Below, one piece after another: positions 45,201 to 53,027 of a stretch of DNA of 64,000 nucleotides. The notes under the pieces were generated by a model. It was not told where the DNA came from. It saw nothing but the letters and a program-made list of their open reading frames with translations, and did no database searches. Both the position numbers and the translations under genes were made by a program. The DNA is from Spirochaetaceae bacterium (GTDB lineage Bacteria; Spirochaetota; Spirochaetia; Treponematales; Treponemataceae), in assembly GCA_017622235.1 (NCBI GenBank), contig JAGARN010000005.1, positions 186,001 through 250,000 on the forward strand, read 5' to 3'. Every line of letters starts with the position of its first letter. The first letter of the stretch is position 1.

Positions 45201-45623
45201 ATTCCCATCAGAAGCCGTATATTGCCATTGCTGCTCGTATTCATTTAGCAACATTGATAATTCTTGTGCATCTTGATTTCTGTGTTGCAATAAAAATTGT
45301 TCCAGCAACCACTTGGCATAGCGATATTCTTTTTGCTGGCGAAAATTACTTTCAACTTCAGTTTTTTTCTGTTGCCAGCTTTCTAAATCACGTTCTTTTT
45401 CTAACAAGGTTGCATTTTCCCAAGTTGCCAAAGCAACGAGGAATCCTTCATCTGCTAGCATTTGCCAACGAGCCTGACTTGTTTCTAATGCAGCTCTATC
45501 AAGATATGTATTTAACTGTAATAAACCTTGCTGTTTTGAAATATAAAGTTCCTGAGCGGGAACAATAAGCAACAACTGTATAGTTGCAACTAAAACGGCT
45601 ACAATTCTTTTCCAATTTGTCAT
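36282..45623 (-). CDS. Giant secreted coiled-coil protein with polymorphic C-terminal tip
   Basis: 3113 residues, ATG 45623 after GGAGG. Signal peptide 1-23 (VAVLVATIQLLLIVPA). About 25-1620 and 1720-2330 are Glu/Lys/Gln-rich coiled coil with many Trp. A hydrophobic segment lies at about 1648-1688. A Gly/Ala-rich region (about 2378-2525) precedes a beta-like module shared with the 633-residue protein (about 2525-2610). Then come HEGIH (2708-2712), a possible zinc site, and a tip with YACTLSTAAYVAY (Cys 2884), YHSVLL (His 2997) and ILDPAGQ (Asp 3029). These have the order and flavour of a C39-like papain-fold peptidase. The general plan recalls very large Leptospira-type structural proteins (TIGR04388, from memory). 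Secreted by Sec at least to the periplasm; the linked RND-TolC genes may carry it further. Confidence 0.8.
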   Translation of the reverse strand: MTNWKRIVAVLVATIQLLLIVPAQELYISKQQGLLQLNTYLDRAALETSQARWQMLADEGFLVALATWENATLLEKERDLESWQQKKTEVESNFRQQKEYRYAKWLLEQFLLQHRNQDAQELSMLLNEYEQQWQYTASDGNKSRQILIEDANEAKKQWNNFVAEQDEVAKWWQKVSVEMEDLENVISEVNLDYETKRNLVVAAAATSKSILETEFQMVLEKEQNKLLGNLLYDRGSLKRLSATQAAEVIALQLAQEARAESTRATNQVLSKLDTELENNETEDIYLTQEKWLEEFRAKMEDALAKWEEAEIQFLASRTQWEQEASQVYLESEEAWLKSYETLRQARKDWENEILDKFNQGLENWRKAEEDLAQQIARAEAEIIQFLEEEYNYKEKIIESQVNIYNQSRQMMAMCHQGMEGWYLLWGEKYNNVYYYWKTESDENNITPIEKWFSEDPALQEFTCDLSYLLTSGGISLLKEKILNWKTSYLAMIKNQLNNEAMSKLSLELEKSKKELEEAEKVLSTNSNNNGTFENLLLENKKKKAEQDKIRLTKEIEDYKTKIQNLKKTIQCFFVLENESSSEQVKDVLGDFSYYFDEALWNSQDSLFNSEDGWLTLAEKYRQQSLMAIEKQFSLLGSTASSPYLDELELELMKSNATLTYWQNELNVATVLNDYAEDVSSGIENAAATEIALQEARKNYKIQLEQYELTIKQLTDAQENSDATAAEMSQAAKNLSIKQTEVAAARAEYQQALAVKDNIDFEYVEKQINNLLQEIYSVSQSESLEQATAYLLEYYTQLKTYGNLINIKNTNALIESLENGNEYYVSLNQFENLKEKGQLILDALNSGDNIVLLIAELNTFTNTFTKINPEVTSIISSDLAIFKNAIEELELQTDENATRKFQETKAALEKSLREGIVFLENEIIKRKEVLSYLSGKSLDEIWQEDSTNKDEIIRLYENFRIENLAQKDIVAGEAFFSLVEQEDFFSHQEIPILLELLYSLYDSTEGMHSSALDLRDGFISNVINYQAIYAYYNDLAKDISENLLQQTSEKYKATENDYNKVINWQNFIATNENYEQVLSEVLEIDPDQEELFTLYGSMLADMKNGIVAENFSDIKAQIMEKIQVILEEKNQQLIMLKWEMQYQKTILEEKNTQLYFLIERLVESGKAGFEELKDFRLEYFSSMGDIQLNVLNELYQKGSLYEIIDSSLLNIEDIERNLLSLQQKFEQHTNKTESLTELDNMTAILEIMNKSEAELDKECQEAMEKLQKKQSEQDVAQTEYNNSLEKYLKSVEEYNATIEYSEKQYEILKEKQLEKRIAQEKYDWATSIYLGTDTQSDYISPKEKLDHIRYSFQMQQVANDVLQSLLEEGIKFDDKEYNQSQKEYSDAVKEYYMARVLASEISEAIAQQEHKTRQAEAVEQNARLQIVKSYNKEENSLNDDTKNLIRLTKDENGEYLFTLAYDISKNITDDGKYKTDVTLKSSVAEQDESTIETYLNEKTEVFVRTDGIENLTKAETDAFEWWQEVFAKGQEYIENLLLAALYVRTNINNENQDNFLDIKNDNLFLADVLANDDFHGIDIPEYYRNGRIESLYKAYSKIIKNAEGDSDIAKLLFYRETNLAFDLSAREKAVVEKRGLESVISKLHQSEKEEFLLAGVNAGLSAMYYAMVFPFNWWALVPATTHAGTAIYHTSNGNSIKSMRKNAESLQQGKENIASIAHKEEVTKIQDYKEKENRLTEETKKLNLLKYGNSSGEQQEISYNDFLEAIDSAVKKSTAIDKGEELLVTTKELFQKAHGENKSKTVSDAVSKISLYLLKKETDAKENLNQIAQRLIETQLLEKKEYEAILNSAVELDYSTKEKLQQLKKNSEDKNISSQEREMYAEEYEKLLQETTERQKKKLYQDLKETGEKIWAFRSINHKLFLAKIEKGIYNSNVRLGGETEDYTVQVQKEILEQILEIERQEKVGRLLESQYEREKEQKEQERQIEEWQAQMYQIIRTGSGEWEKAEERLNAGYNQWRKEYQKEVEKKVLEWEENYKEFLQAKEEWIVQEYKSGTLQGTGVEEAIERRIGKVESMKVANVERIEEYLAESDVLGKIREVTNVIVGTSGDRLGIKQGYDKKKEVEERISIEQVVEENRKAMEKVAEKVAISQWKEMLEKVKKGYVERIEKENAMMEKWQEELALNSGYSIEGEISREVVIDSTVMKAIKERQSMHRYEKFRVELPKEKGTAKNMAELEIEQLEVRAWGERVFGDEKGQYILERSVAARGEEKEYQKNEEKILELGTEEIEKREEGEIVRLRAGELGRHIGYAPQFKTDLDLSKNKDENIADKGMGQMGKIMLDYHWNRLRSQAGIVELSKAMYDKKLWESEGSWIEPPTVRGVVDIATSVIGNIAGGAALGTIIGYVDDLIFAGADITGGYKSAAEVGLELGKKAISTAMSAGIGAGSNALGDLAGKAMQGVGKVGNFATQAGISMTTNYVTTVANSAVNSLYIGQDGLAFNTDNFTKSLYSTDTISGALGAGITGGMGGLNLRDENNIKLNSNTFNVSGISAFNSLAGGLVQNGVALAFGENATFNLVNAYGVGLLELTVGKDGISSRLGMGGTNISYQNLRNVAAGYKEASKVTDWKHESTETSSTLNSINMLGYTTSGMNQQLAKDIWSEKLAVEYIDFEGNALGRVDTDNNTIYISEKLLGGGKEGSAQLASMFSHEGIHLGGYDELQARVGGYDTYAQLQEKFGVTGESYDSISDIAYMTEVYKQYGEMGVFTELFFGDVFYQDNLENDLYLAGVADPGWRQNEIQNKGIILGNGYTEELVKAYNDKQKSNAYNVYKKEQYALHLIDESVIDKKTIDEFAPNVSLTDFTNEDAMKYGYIPTKVNDLYGYACTLSTAAYVAYSITGELSSLKDANSLLAKNDVFARDLIDNQKNLLNYGSTYAKAINVLSKATFDVIEYESSFYKGENMKDMENYLLNLKEDTNDEYFVHLRTNSKNNPNNYSYHSVLLNDIEYINTQDVPESVLHNSPTIKLNILDPAGQYTQKDIYQIGRADAYKLTEYGKIYKDLRNSTLFNIIFNSMGDKIYDKQYDAYFSKLDYVNKAYYWHNFHKFKKGVDNCGY
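37794..37829 (-). repeat. 36-bp direct repeat, copy in the giant gene
   Basis: Identical to 34968-35003 over 36 bases; encodes residues 2599-2610 of the giant (GMGGTNISYQNL). It marks the end of the strongly conserved module and the start of the divergent tip. Confidence 0.95.
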
Positions 45624-45632
45624 TAAACCCTC

Positions 45633-48536
45633 CTATTTATTATTTGATGAATCTATTATGCTAGGAAACAGTAAAAGGCTCACAATTAATGAACCCGCTG
45701 TACCCCAAAGCATAAAAAACGCTAATTGTTCTGTAAAACCTCTTCCTGTTATAACTAGAGGTATTGCACCTGCCATAGTAGATAGCGAAGTTACAAGAAC
45801 ACTTTTTAACTTATCTTTAATTTTGAGTATGGTTATTGATTTTTCAGATTCTGCAATGTAAATAGCATTGTTTACCGCAAGACCACCCACCACTACCATT
45901 CCAAGTAAATCACCTGTTTCAAGTACACCTGATTGAATTAATTTTATAATCATAGGCAAAGCTATACTTGCAGGAATAACAGCGGTTAGTTTTATTGCTT
46001 TACTAAAATTTTCAGTTAAACCAAGTAAGAGTATCAGTATTCCAAAAATACACCCTAAAAGTAAAAAAAATAGATTTCGATAGTATTCTCTAAGTTCTTC
46101 TATTTCTTTTATGAATCTAAATCCGTATCCTTTTTCCAATGGTATCTGTGCTAAAATTTCTTTTGCACATTCCATTGCTTTTTGTGTACTTGAAGCATTT
46201 ATATGTAACGTAAAATATGCAGCAGATCTTGTATCTCTTCTAAATAATTTACCTACTCCACTTTCTAACTGTATTTTTGCAACAGAACCTAATCTAATTG
46301 CAGACTTCTCTGTTGGGATTGAGGTCTGTTCTAATTCCCATGCCGTAAGTTTCTTTTTATTTTGTCCTGTAACACGAATATCTTTTTCTGTACCGTCTTT
46401 AATCCATTTGTCTACCACAGGACCAAAAAGCAACCACCTTAAATGATTTGCAACATCCTCAACAAAAAGCCCAGATTTTGCTAAAATCACACGTTGTGGC
46501 GTTATCGTCAACTGGCTTTCACCTTCTTTAAAATTTAAAACTCCTTGTACCACGTTGACAGATTTTGTAGCTAATTGAAGAGCTTCCCTTGCTATCTGTT
46601 TACACTTTGCTTCTTCATCACCGGTAATTGATATTTCAATTTGATATAAGTTACCCCTAGAATCCTCACCTGCATCTGGAACATATAAAAAACCTTTTGG
46701 TACTGAACTTGACAATCGTTGTATTGAATTAGCTAATTCTTTTCTTTCTGTAACTTTAGGATCAAATCCCACTTCTAACGTCGCATTACCAGTTTTTACT
46801 TCGCTACGGACAAACAAAAAACCACTTTGTAATTGAATTTGCTCTAAAAGTTCTTGAATATCAGAATCAATTACTTCTGCACAGGTGTCGCTTTCATACT
46901 CAACTGAAATTTGCAAAATATCCTGATGTTCTTCCATCTCAATGTTCTTGCCTGCAAGTACAAAAAGCACAATGGGTACAAAACATAGTGAAACAAAACA
47001 ACAGTAACTGATTTTTTTTCGCTTAAGAAAAAAAATGCAACATTTTTCTGTAAGCCTTGTATATTTTTTTTCAAGATTAACACTTATTTTTTTTGCAAAT
47101 TCATTTGTATTGCCGCCAAATACAAAGCAAGGCAAGAACACTGTGGCAATTAATGTAGAATTTAACAACATAAGTGCCACTGCAAATGCAACATCTGCGA
47201 TACCAGGAACTTGTTGCTGTAGAAAAAACAAGGGTATCAAACATAATATTGTTGTAGCACATGATGATATAATTGAAGGCAAAACCTTCTTAACTTTATT
47301 AATGAACTCAAAAAAACTATTGGATTTTTCTGCAAGTTCTGCTACAAGGAATGGAGTATCCACAATAAAACCTAATGCGATTCCAACTCCAGAGAGAGTA
47401 TTCTTATCAATTATGTATCCTAAAAGATGTAATTCTGCTAAAGTCCAAAGAACTGTAATTGGCAATAAAAATCCTAAAAGAATTGTCACCCTAGCTTTGT
47501 AAAAAAACAAAGGAACAAGAAGCATTACAACAAAAAAACTTTCAATCACAGATTTTATTGTTGAATTAATAACTTTTGAAAAGTCTTCACCCTTGTCATA
47601 CAGTATTTTATAGTTAGAACTTCCTACCGGGGATTCTTCAATTATTTTTCTACAGGCCTTTGAAATTAATAATGGGTTACCGTCAAATGTACTTTTTATA
47701 ACAATACCAACACATTCATCACCATTAACTCGAACAATTTCTTCTTGCGAACGATTGCTATAATTTACCGTGGCAAAAGCTGATAAATTGGCTACCCCTT
47801 CACCAGTGGCAACAGGAAGTTGTCTAATTTGTTCAAGAGAAGCAATTCTTGTATCTAACACCACAGGGATAGTATTTTTTTCACCACGTATAACACCTCC
47901 TGAATTAACAGCATTTGCTTCTTGAATCACTGTGCCTAATGCTCTTGGATTTATTCCACCAGCTGAAACTTTATCCGAGTCAAATTCAACAACAATATCT
48001 TGAATACTGCCCCCGGAGACAATAACTTCAGCAACGCCATCAACGCCTTCTAAAAGAGTTTTTAGTTCTAAGTCAAGATAACTTCTTAATGTATTTAAAT
48101 TTTTGTGTTCCGTAATCGCAACACTTAATACTGCACCTTGCTGGGAGTGGGACGAGTAAATCTTTGGCTTTTGAACTGCTTGGGGCAGTGTTGCGTATAA
48201 GGTATCAACTGCATCCCGAATCGTAAGGTAAGATTTTTTTGCCTCCGTCCCATTATGGAAATAAGCTGTAACCAAAGACCTGCCATATTCGGTAACAGAA
48301 CGCAACTCTTTAAGCCCTGATATTGGTGAAAGATATTCTTCTAAGGGAATAGTTATAAGTCTCTCAAGGGTTTTGGGATCCATACCAAAATATTCAATCT
48401 GAATGGAATAAACAATTTGTTCAACACTACTTTCTTTCCCTAAATTGATATCCTTAGCAATAAATGCCATAACAATAGAGAGACAACACAAAACAAAGAA
48501 AGCCTGAACAGGACAATTAAACCAGTTTTTATTCAC
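45633..48536 (-). CDS. RND-family permease, second of the pair
   Basis: About 967 residues from GTG 48536, which has AGAGGAG 7 bases upstream; an ATG at 48542 is too close to it. RND inner-membrane pump layout: one N-terminal helix, a large periplasmic loop (ERLITIPLEEYLSPISGLKELRSVTEYG), helices about 330-500, second loop, and helices to the end. The fourth-helix motif is GFIVDTPFLVAEL, so only one of the two proton-relay aspartates of AcrB-like pumps is present; the late helix has VNNAIYIAES in place of the Lys. It overlaps the first RND gene by 8 bases and ends 9 bases before the giant gene. Confidence 0.9.
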   Translation of the reverse strand: MNKNWFNCPVQAFFVLCCLSIVMAFIAKDINLGKESSVEQIVYSIQIEYFGMDPKTLERLITIPLEEYLSPISGLKELRSVTEYGRSLVTAYFHNGTEAKKSYLTIRDAVDTLYATLPQAVQKPKIYSSHSQQGAVLSVAITEHKNLNTLRSYLDLELKTLLEGVDGVAEVIVSGGSIQDIVVEFDSDKVSAGGINPRALGTVIQEANAVNSGGVIRGEKNTIPVVLDTRIASLEQIRQLPVATGEGVANLSAFATVNYSNRSQEEIVRVNGDECVGIVIKSTFDGNPLLISKACRKIIEESPVGSSNYKILYDKGEDFSKVINSTIKSVIESFFVVMLLVPLFFYKARVTILLGFLLPITVLWTLAELHLLGYIIDKNTLSGVGIALGFIVDTPFLVAELAEKSNSFFEFINKVKKVLPSIISSCATTILCLIPLFFLQQQVPGIADVAFAVALMLLNSTLIATVFLPCFVFGGNTNEFAKKISVNLEKKYTRLTEKCCIFFLKRKKISYCCFVSLCFVPIVLFVLAGKNIEMEEHQDILQISVEYESDTCAEVIDSDIQELLEQIQLQSGFLFVRSEVKTGNATLEVGFDPKVTERKELANSIQRLSSSVPKGFLYVPDAGEDSRGNLYQIEISITGDEEAKCKQIAREALQLATKSVNVVQGVLNFKEGESQLTITPQRVILAKSGLFVEDVANHLRWLLFGPVVDKWIKDGTEKDIRVTGQNKKKLTAWELEQTSIPTEKSAIRLGSVAKIQLESGVGKLFRRDTRSAAYFTLHINASSTQKAMECAKEILAQIPLEKGYGFRFIKEIEELREYYRNLFFLLLGCIFGILILLLGLTENFSKAIKLTAVIPASIALPMIIKLIQSGVLETGDLLGMVVVGGLAVNNAIYIAESEKSITILKIKDKLKSVLVTSLSTMAGAIPLVITGRGFTEQLAFFMLWGTAGSLIVSLLLFPSIIDSSNNK

Positions 48537-51495
48537 CTCCATCTCCTCTTTTTTTGGGAATAAGTGTAAATAAAAATGGAACAACTGTTAGAACTAAAAC
48601 CGTAGAAAAAATCAATCCACCTATTATGCATAACGCTAAACTAGTTTGACTATTTCTACCACCATAACCAAAAGCAAAAGGAATAAGAGCAAAAGTTGTC
48701 GTTAAATTTGTAACAAACAGAGCTTGAAGTTTTTCTGTGCATCCCTTTATTACATTTTCCTTGTTGTTTTGTAACTTACAGTTTAATAGGCAACTTTCAT
48801 ACAATAAAATTGAATTGTTCACTGATGTACCGAACAAAACAACTAATGCCACAATTCCATGAATATTTAACTGTTGATTAAAAATTAGCAAAAACAACAT
48901 TCCACCTGCAAAAGCTGGTGGTAAAGAAATCAAAAGCAAAATAGGTATTAAAAAAGATTGAAATTGTGCCCCCATGACAAGATATAGCAACAAAATTGCC
49001 GTAACTAAAAGCAATAATCCGTTACCTATCATTTCTTGTAACTCAAGTTTCTGTAAATCGGTGAATTTAGAAAAATGTTGTTTTTGTGATTCATCAACGT
49101 CAAATGATTGTATCAACTTTGCGTCATGCCTATTGTAGCGATATAAGACTTTGGGATTAGTTTTAAATTCAAGATTACCTAAAATTCGCAACGGAACTTG
49201 TATCTGTTGCATACGAATAATTGTGTTGCTAAATTCACTTACTGTCATATTCTTTGCTTCAAGCAAATTTACAACTATGGGTATTGCCTTTCCTTCGTTG
49301 TAATACGGAGAACATTCCACACCTTCAAGGATTCCTCTAGCAGAAGCTGCAACATATGTTGGGTTCATTGAAAACCTTGAAACTGTTGTTCTATTTGGTT
49401 CAAAAATTAATTCTTGCAAATATTCTGACGGAGTAACAGTAATTTTTTCTGTTCCCAGTTTTTGCTGAAGTTCACTAACTTTGTCATTAACTTGCTCTTG
49501 ATTTTCTGCTGTTACAACAAAACTATTTTTGCTCATGGCAAGAATTCTAGAAAGCAAATCTTCATTTTCAACAAATTTAATTTCATATTTTAAAGTTTCA
49601 AGCTTTTCTTCAACTACAATGTTTTTTAAATCAACTTTATTTTTAGGATATAGAGTAACTTTAAGTTGTTCTTTGCGTTGTTCTGGACGGGAAAGGCTTA
49701 CTAAATCGTTGCTTTCAATACCACCAGTCATAGCCACAATATAATCTTTACTATCAAGTACCGTTGCAATTTCAGATGCAACTTTTTCTATATGGCTTAG
49801 TTCCGTTCCAGCTGGGAAGTCAACTGTAAAAGCAACTTGTCCAGAAGAAACTTTTGGTAACAAATTAAATTCTAATCTAAGTACAGAAAATAAAGCAACA
49901 AATATACATATGACTATAGGAATAAAAGCCAAATATTTTTTTTCAAAAATATGTTGCAACAGGATGTTGTATTTTTTTTGCAATGTAACAATGGATTTTT
50001 TGTTACTGTAGTTTTTAAAAGTAATTACACTATACATTGCAGGAATATAAGTCAAAGAAAGCAAACAGGCAGTTATTACAGCCGCTATTATAGCTAATGC
50101 CATATCTTTAAAAAGTTCGCCTAATAAACCTTGCAAAAAAAATATAGGAATAAATACTACAGCTGTAGTTAAAGCAGAACTTGTATTTGATAGAGCAACT
50201 TCTGTAACTCCATCGACTATAGAAACCTTTAATGACTTTCCCCGTTGCCCTTGGCATCTTTTACCTAAATTTTCTAAAACTATTGCTCCTGCATCCACAA
50301 CCATGCCAATTCCTACTGACATTCCAGAAAGAGACATTATGTTTATTGTAGCACCTGCAATTTTTAACGAAATAAAGGCAGCCAAAGCAGAAATTGGTAT
50401 GACACTAGAAAGAAGTAATGCTTTTCGCCATGAACCAAGAAAAGCAAAAATAACAATAGTAGTAACAAAAACACCAGCTAAAGCCGCTAATGCCAATGAA
50501 ATCATTGCAGATTTCACTTGCAAAGAAAGATCTTCTAGTACCACGAAGGAATAATGGCTGTCGTATTGTTGCGTTAAACGCTCTAGCTCTGTTCTGACAT
50601 TAGAAGAAAGCTCTATAGGACTGGCGTTTTCTTTTTTTGCAATACCAAACTGAATACATTCTTTCCCTTGATATGTAAAAAAACTTTCTTTTTCTTGCAC
50701 ATCCATTTTTACCTGAGCTATATCTGAAAGATTTACAAAACTTCCATCAGCAAAAGCAACAGGAATACTACTAATTTCTTCTAACGAAGTAAACAAACCT
50801 GCCGTTTTGACAACAAATTCCTTATTCCCTGACTTAATATTGCCTGCAGGATATTCAAAGTTTGACTTATTTAAAACATTTGCAACATCTTGTAGTGTTA
50901 GTCCTCTAGCTTCAAGTTTTTCAAGGAAACAATTTACACTAATCTGTTCTTTTAATCCTCCAATGACACTAACGCTACCGCAACCTTTAATACGTTGTAA
51001 AATTGGTTTTATATCCTTATCTGCTAAATGTCGTCCATACAATAAATCCCCATCAACAGGAATCATAGCCACCGTTATGGTGTTTTGTAATCCTATGTCT
51101 TTTTGAATTTTTGGTTTTTGACAATTTGCAGGTAGCGTTCTGTAGCAAAGATCTATTATCTCTCTACACTCTACAAGTGCCATGTCGCAATCAGAACCCC
51201 AATGCAACTCAAGGCTAATAGTTGAAAGGCCATCTCTTGTTACAGAAGATATTCTTTTTAATCCCTTTAAGCTGACAAAGGCATCTTCTAAAGGAATTGT
51301 TACTAATTCCCTCATGTCTTGTGCTGAAATTCCTTGATATTCTGCACAAACAATAAGTTTTCGGCAGTTTATAACTGGTAGCAAATCCCAACTTATATTA
51401 AATACACAAAAGCTACCAAGCAAAATAATTGCTAAAATAATAGATAATATAGAAACCGGATGTTTTACAGAAAAAGATACTAATGACCTAATCAT
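48529..51495 (-). CDS. RND-family permease, first of the pair
   Basis: 988 residues, complete RND topology with 12 membrane helices and two porter loops (LVTIPLEDAFVSLKGLKRISSVTRDG). The fourth-helix motif is GMVVDAGAIVLENL, with Asp then Ala where AcrB has Asp-Asp. The tenth helix reads GTSVNNSILLYES. Two different permeases in one operon with one adaptor and one TolC-like protein suggest a heteromeric pump, as in MdtBC. ATGA overlap with the Ig-like lipoprotein gene. Cargo unknown; the giant protein encoded just downstream is the obvious candidate, although RND pumps are known for small molecules and lipids. Confidence 0.92.
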   Translation of the reverse strand: MIRSLVSFSVKHPVSILSIILAIILLGSFCVFNISWDLLPVINCRKLIVCAEYQGISAQDMRELVTIPLEDAFVSLKGLKRISSVTRDGLSTISLELHWGSDCDMALVECREIIDLCYRTLPANCQKPKIQKDIGLQNTITVAMIPVDGDLLYGRHLADKDIKPILQRIKGCGSVSVIGGLKEQISVNCFLEKLEARGLTLQDVANVLNKSNFEYPAGNIKSGNKEFVVKTAGLFTSLEEISSIPVAFADGSFVNLSDIAQVKMDVQEKESFFTYQGKECIQFGIAKKENASPIELSSNVRTELERLTQQYDSHYSFVVLEDLSLQVKSAMISLALAALAGVFVTTIVIFAFLGSWRKALLLSSVIPISALAAFISLKIAGATINIMSLSGMSVGIGMVVDAGAIVLENLGKRCQGQRGKSLKVSIVDGVTEVALSNTSSALTTAVVFIPIFFLQGLLGELFKDMALAIIAAVITACLLSLTYIPAMYSVITFKNYSNKKSIVTLQKKYNILLQHIFEKKYLAFIPIVICIFVALFSVLRLEFNLLPKVSSGQVAFTVDFPAGTELSHIEKVASEIATVLDSKDYIVAMTGGIESNDLVSLSRPEQRKEQLKVTLYPKNKVDLKNIVVEEKLETLKYEIKFVENEDLLSRILAMSKNSFVVTAENQEQVNDKVSELQQKLGTEKITVTPSEYLQELIFEPNRTTVSRFSMNPTYVAASARGILEGVECSPYYNEGKAIPIVVNLLEAKNMTVSEFSNTIIRMQQIQVPLRILGNLEFKTNPKVLYRYNRHDAKLIQSFDVDESQKQHFSKFTDLQKLELQEMIGNGLLLLVTAILLLYLVMGAQFQSFLIPILLLISLPPAFAGGMLFLLIFNQQLNIHGIVALVVLFGTSVNNSILLYESCLLNCKLQNNKENVIKGCTEKLQALFVTNLTTTFALIPFAFGYGGRNSQTSLALCIIGGLIFSTVLVLTVVPFLFTLIPKKRGDGGE

Positions 51496-53027
51496 GATTT
51501 ATTCACCACGCAAACTGAATCTGAAACCATGGTATTTCCTAAATTGTCGCAAACACCGCTACCAACAGTTAAAGTCAAAAGTCCAGCTGCCTCTGAATTA
51601 ATAACTTCAACAGAGCATTTTATTACCCAAAGTTTAGCAGAATCTGTATTTGATAAATCTAATAAAACATTATCTTTTGCAAATTGTTCATAGGCTTCTA
51701 TTGGCATTTCTGTTGGTTGAATAATATTAAGATTTTTTATTATCAGCTCAAGGCAGCTGTTAGTAGCCGATATAGTAAGATTTTCCATTACACTGAATCT
51801 ATCCAAAGAGGTTGCTTTTGAAGAAGTAGTAAAAAATAAATATAAATCTGTAGCCACCGCTTTACTATTTTCTACCACAGGAAATAATATGGGATCAAAA
51901 GAAATAGAGTCATATGGTTTTTGTGGCGACAAATTAAAAAAATCTAAACCATTTTTAATAAAACCTTTTATAAATTTTACTGGTCTATCTTCTTCAAGAG
52001 AAAAACTAATATCTAATTCAAAGTCATCTTTTATCTGATTACCAAAAAAATCTGAAAGCCCCTTTTTTATTCGTAAATAATATGTTTTTCCCCATTCAGC
52101 TCCATCCGCAAAAGCTATTTCTGCCCAAAGACCTCTTTTTTTATCAAAAGACAACTCAACTGGCAAATCCGGCTCAAGACATATGTAGTTACTGAATGCA
52201 TCTAAGTCAACCGGTTCATTCCATTCGATACGAATAACAGAATCCGTAGCCACATTAATACGCTCTTTGGGAAAAACTTGTTGCAAAGAATTGTTATACG
52301 GCGAAAGATGGTATATCCTTTGAACAGGAGCCTCTGTATCTATTCCATAACGAAAAACCCAATCAAAGTTTTGTCTCATTTTGTTGCATTGCAAATCTTC
52401 AAGTTCCGTTGATATTTTAATTTGATATAATGTTCCAAGTTCAAGAGGCTCACATAAAATCAATTTTACAGAATCACTATCTTTGCTAAATTCAGTAATA
52501 TATTCAACTGCTGGAGAAAGGGAAAATGCTTTATCAAAAGAAAACTGATCTATTGGTTCAGAAAAAAATACTTCTATTTCTGGTAGATGTGGCGAATTTA
52601 ATTTATATATAAAATCATCTTTAGGCAGAATTGCTTTTACAAAAGGTGGAAGCGTTTCTTGCCGTGTGCTATATCTTAAAACATAAGGTTGCAATAAAGA
52701 ATAACCTTTTTCATCCTCTACCGCTTCCGTTAGCTCTAATAAGTAATTTCTATGGGGTTGTATTCCTTGCTTTGGATAGAAAAAAATCCTTGAATCTTGA
52801 AAAGTAAAGTCGCCATCCAAGATTGTACCATCTTCTGTTAAAGAAAATCCATTCCTTATAGATTCTGATGTAGGAGGTCGGCAAAAATTAATTTCAACAC
52901 AGGAAGTCTCAAAACTACAGGAAACAACTTCTAAAGGTGGCAAAAGAAAATCAGTACAACCAAAAACCAATAAACAAACTAAATTAATCGCCGTTATTTT
53001 TGCTATATTGCTTTGAAAATGATACAT
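51492..53027 (-). CDS. Ig-like-domain lipoprotein
   Basis: 511 residues with lipobox LVFGC (Cys about 24). Several bacterial Ig-like (Big_5/SbsA-like) units can be seen by their repeated pattern of a functional strand IEVFFSEPIDQFSFDKAFSLSP, IRIEWNEPVDLDAFSNYI, and closing YQIKI or YYLRIKKGLSDFFGN. These match the common V-x-F-S-x-P-h-D signature. Likely anchored on the periplasmic face of the outer membrane or on the surface. AGAGGAGG gives a strong ribosome site inside the end of the upstream lipoprotein gene (25-base overlap). Confidence 0.85.
   Translation of the reverse strand: MYHFQSNIAKITAINLVCLLVFGCTDFLLPPLEVVSCSFETSCVEINFCRPPTSESIRNGFSLTEDGTILDGDFTFQDSRIFFYPKQGIQPHRNYLLELTEAVEDEKGYSLLQPYVLRYSTRQETLPPFVKAILPKDDFIYKLNSPHLPEIEVFFSEPIDQFSFDKAFSLSPAVEYITEFSKDSDSVKLILCEPLELGTLYQIKISTELEDLQCNKMRQNFDWVFRYGIDTEAPVQRIYHLSPYNNSLQQVFPKERINVATDSVIRIEWNEPVDLDAFSNYICLEPDLPVELSFDKKRGLWAEIAFADGAEWGKTYYLRIKKGLSDFFGNQIKDDFELDISFSLEEDRPVKFIKGFIKNGLDFFNLSPQKPYDSISFDPILFPVVENSKAVATDLYLFFTTSSKATSLDRFSVMENLTISATNSCLELIIKNLNIIQPTEMPIEAYEQFAKDNVLLDLSNTDSAKLWVIKCSVEVINSEAAGLLTLTVGSGVCDNLGNTMVSDSVCVVNKS

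Noticed and set aside
47035-47502. Plus-strand open frame of 155 codons opposite the second RND gene
   Set aside because: The minus frame is a clear RND permease; this one has no signature.
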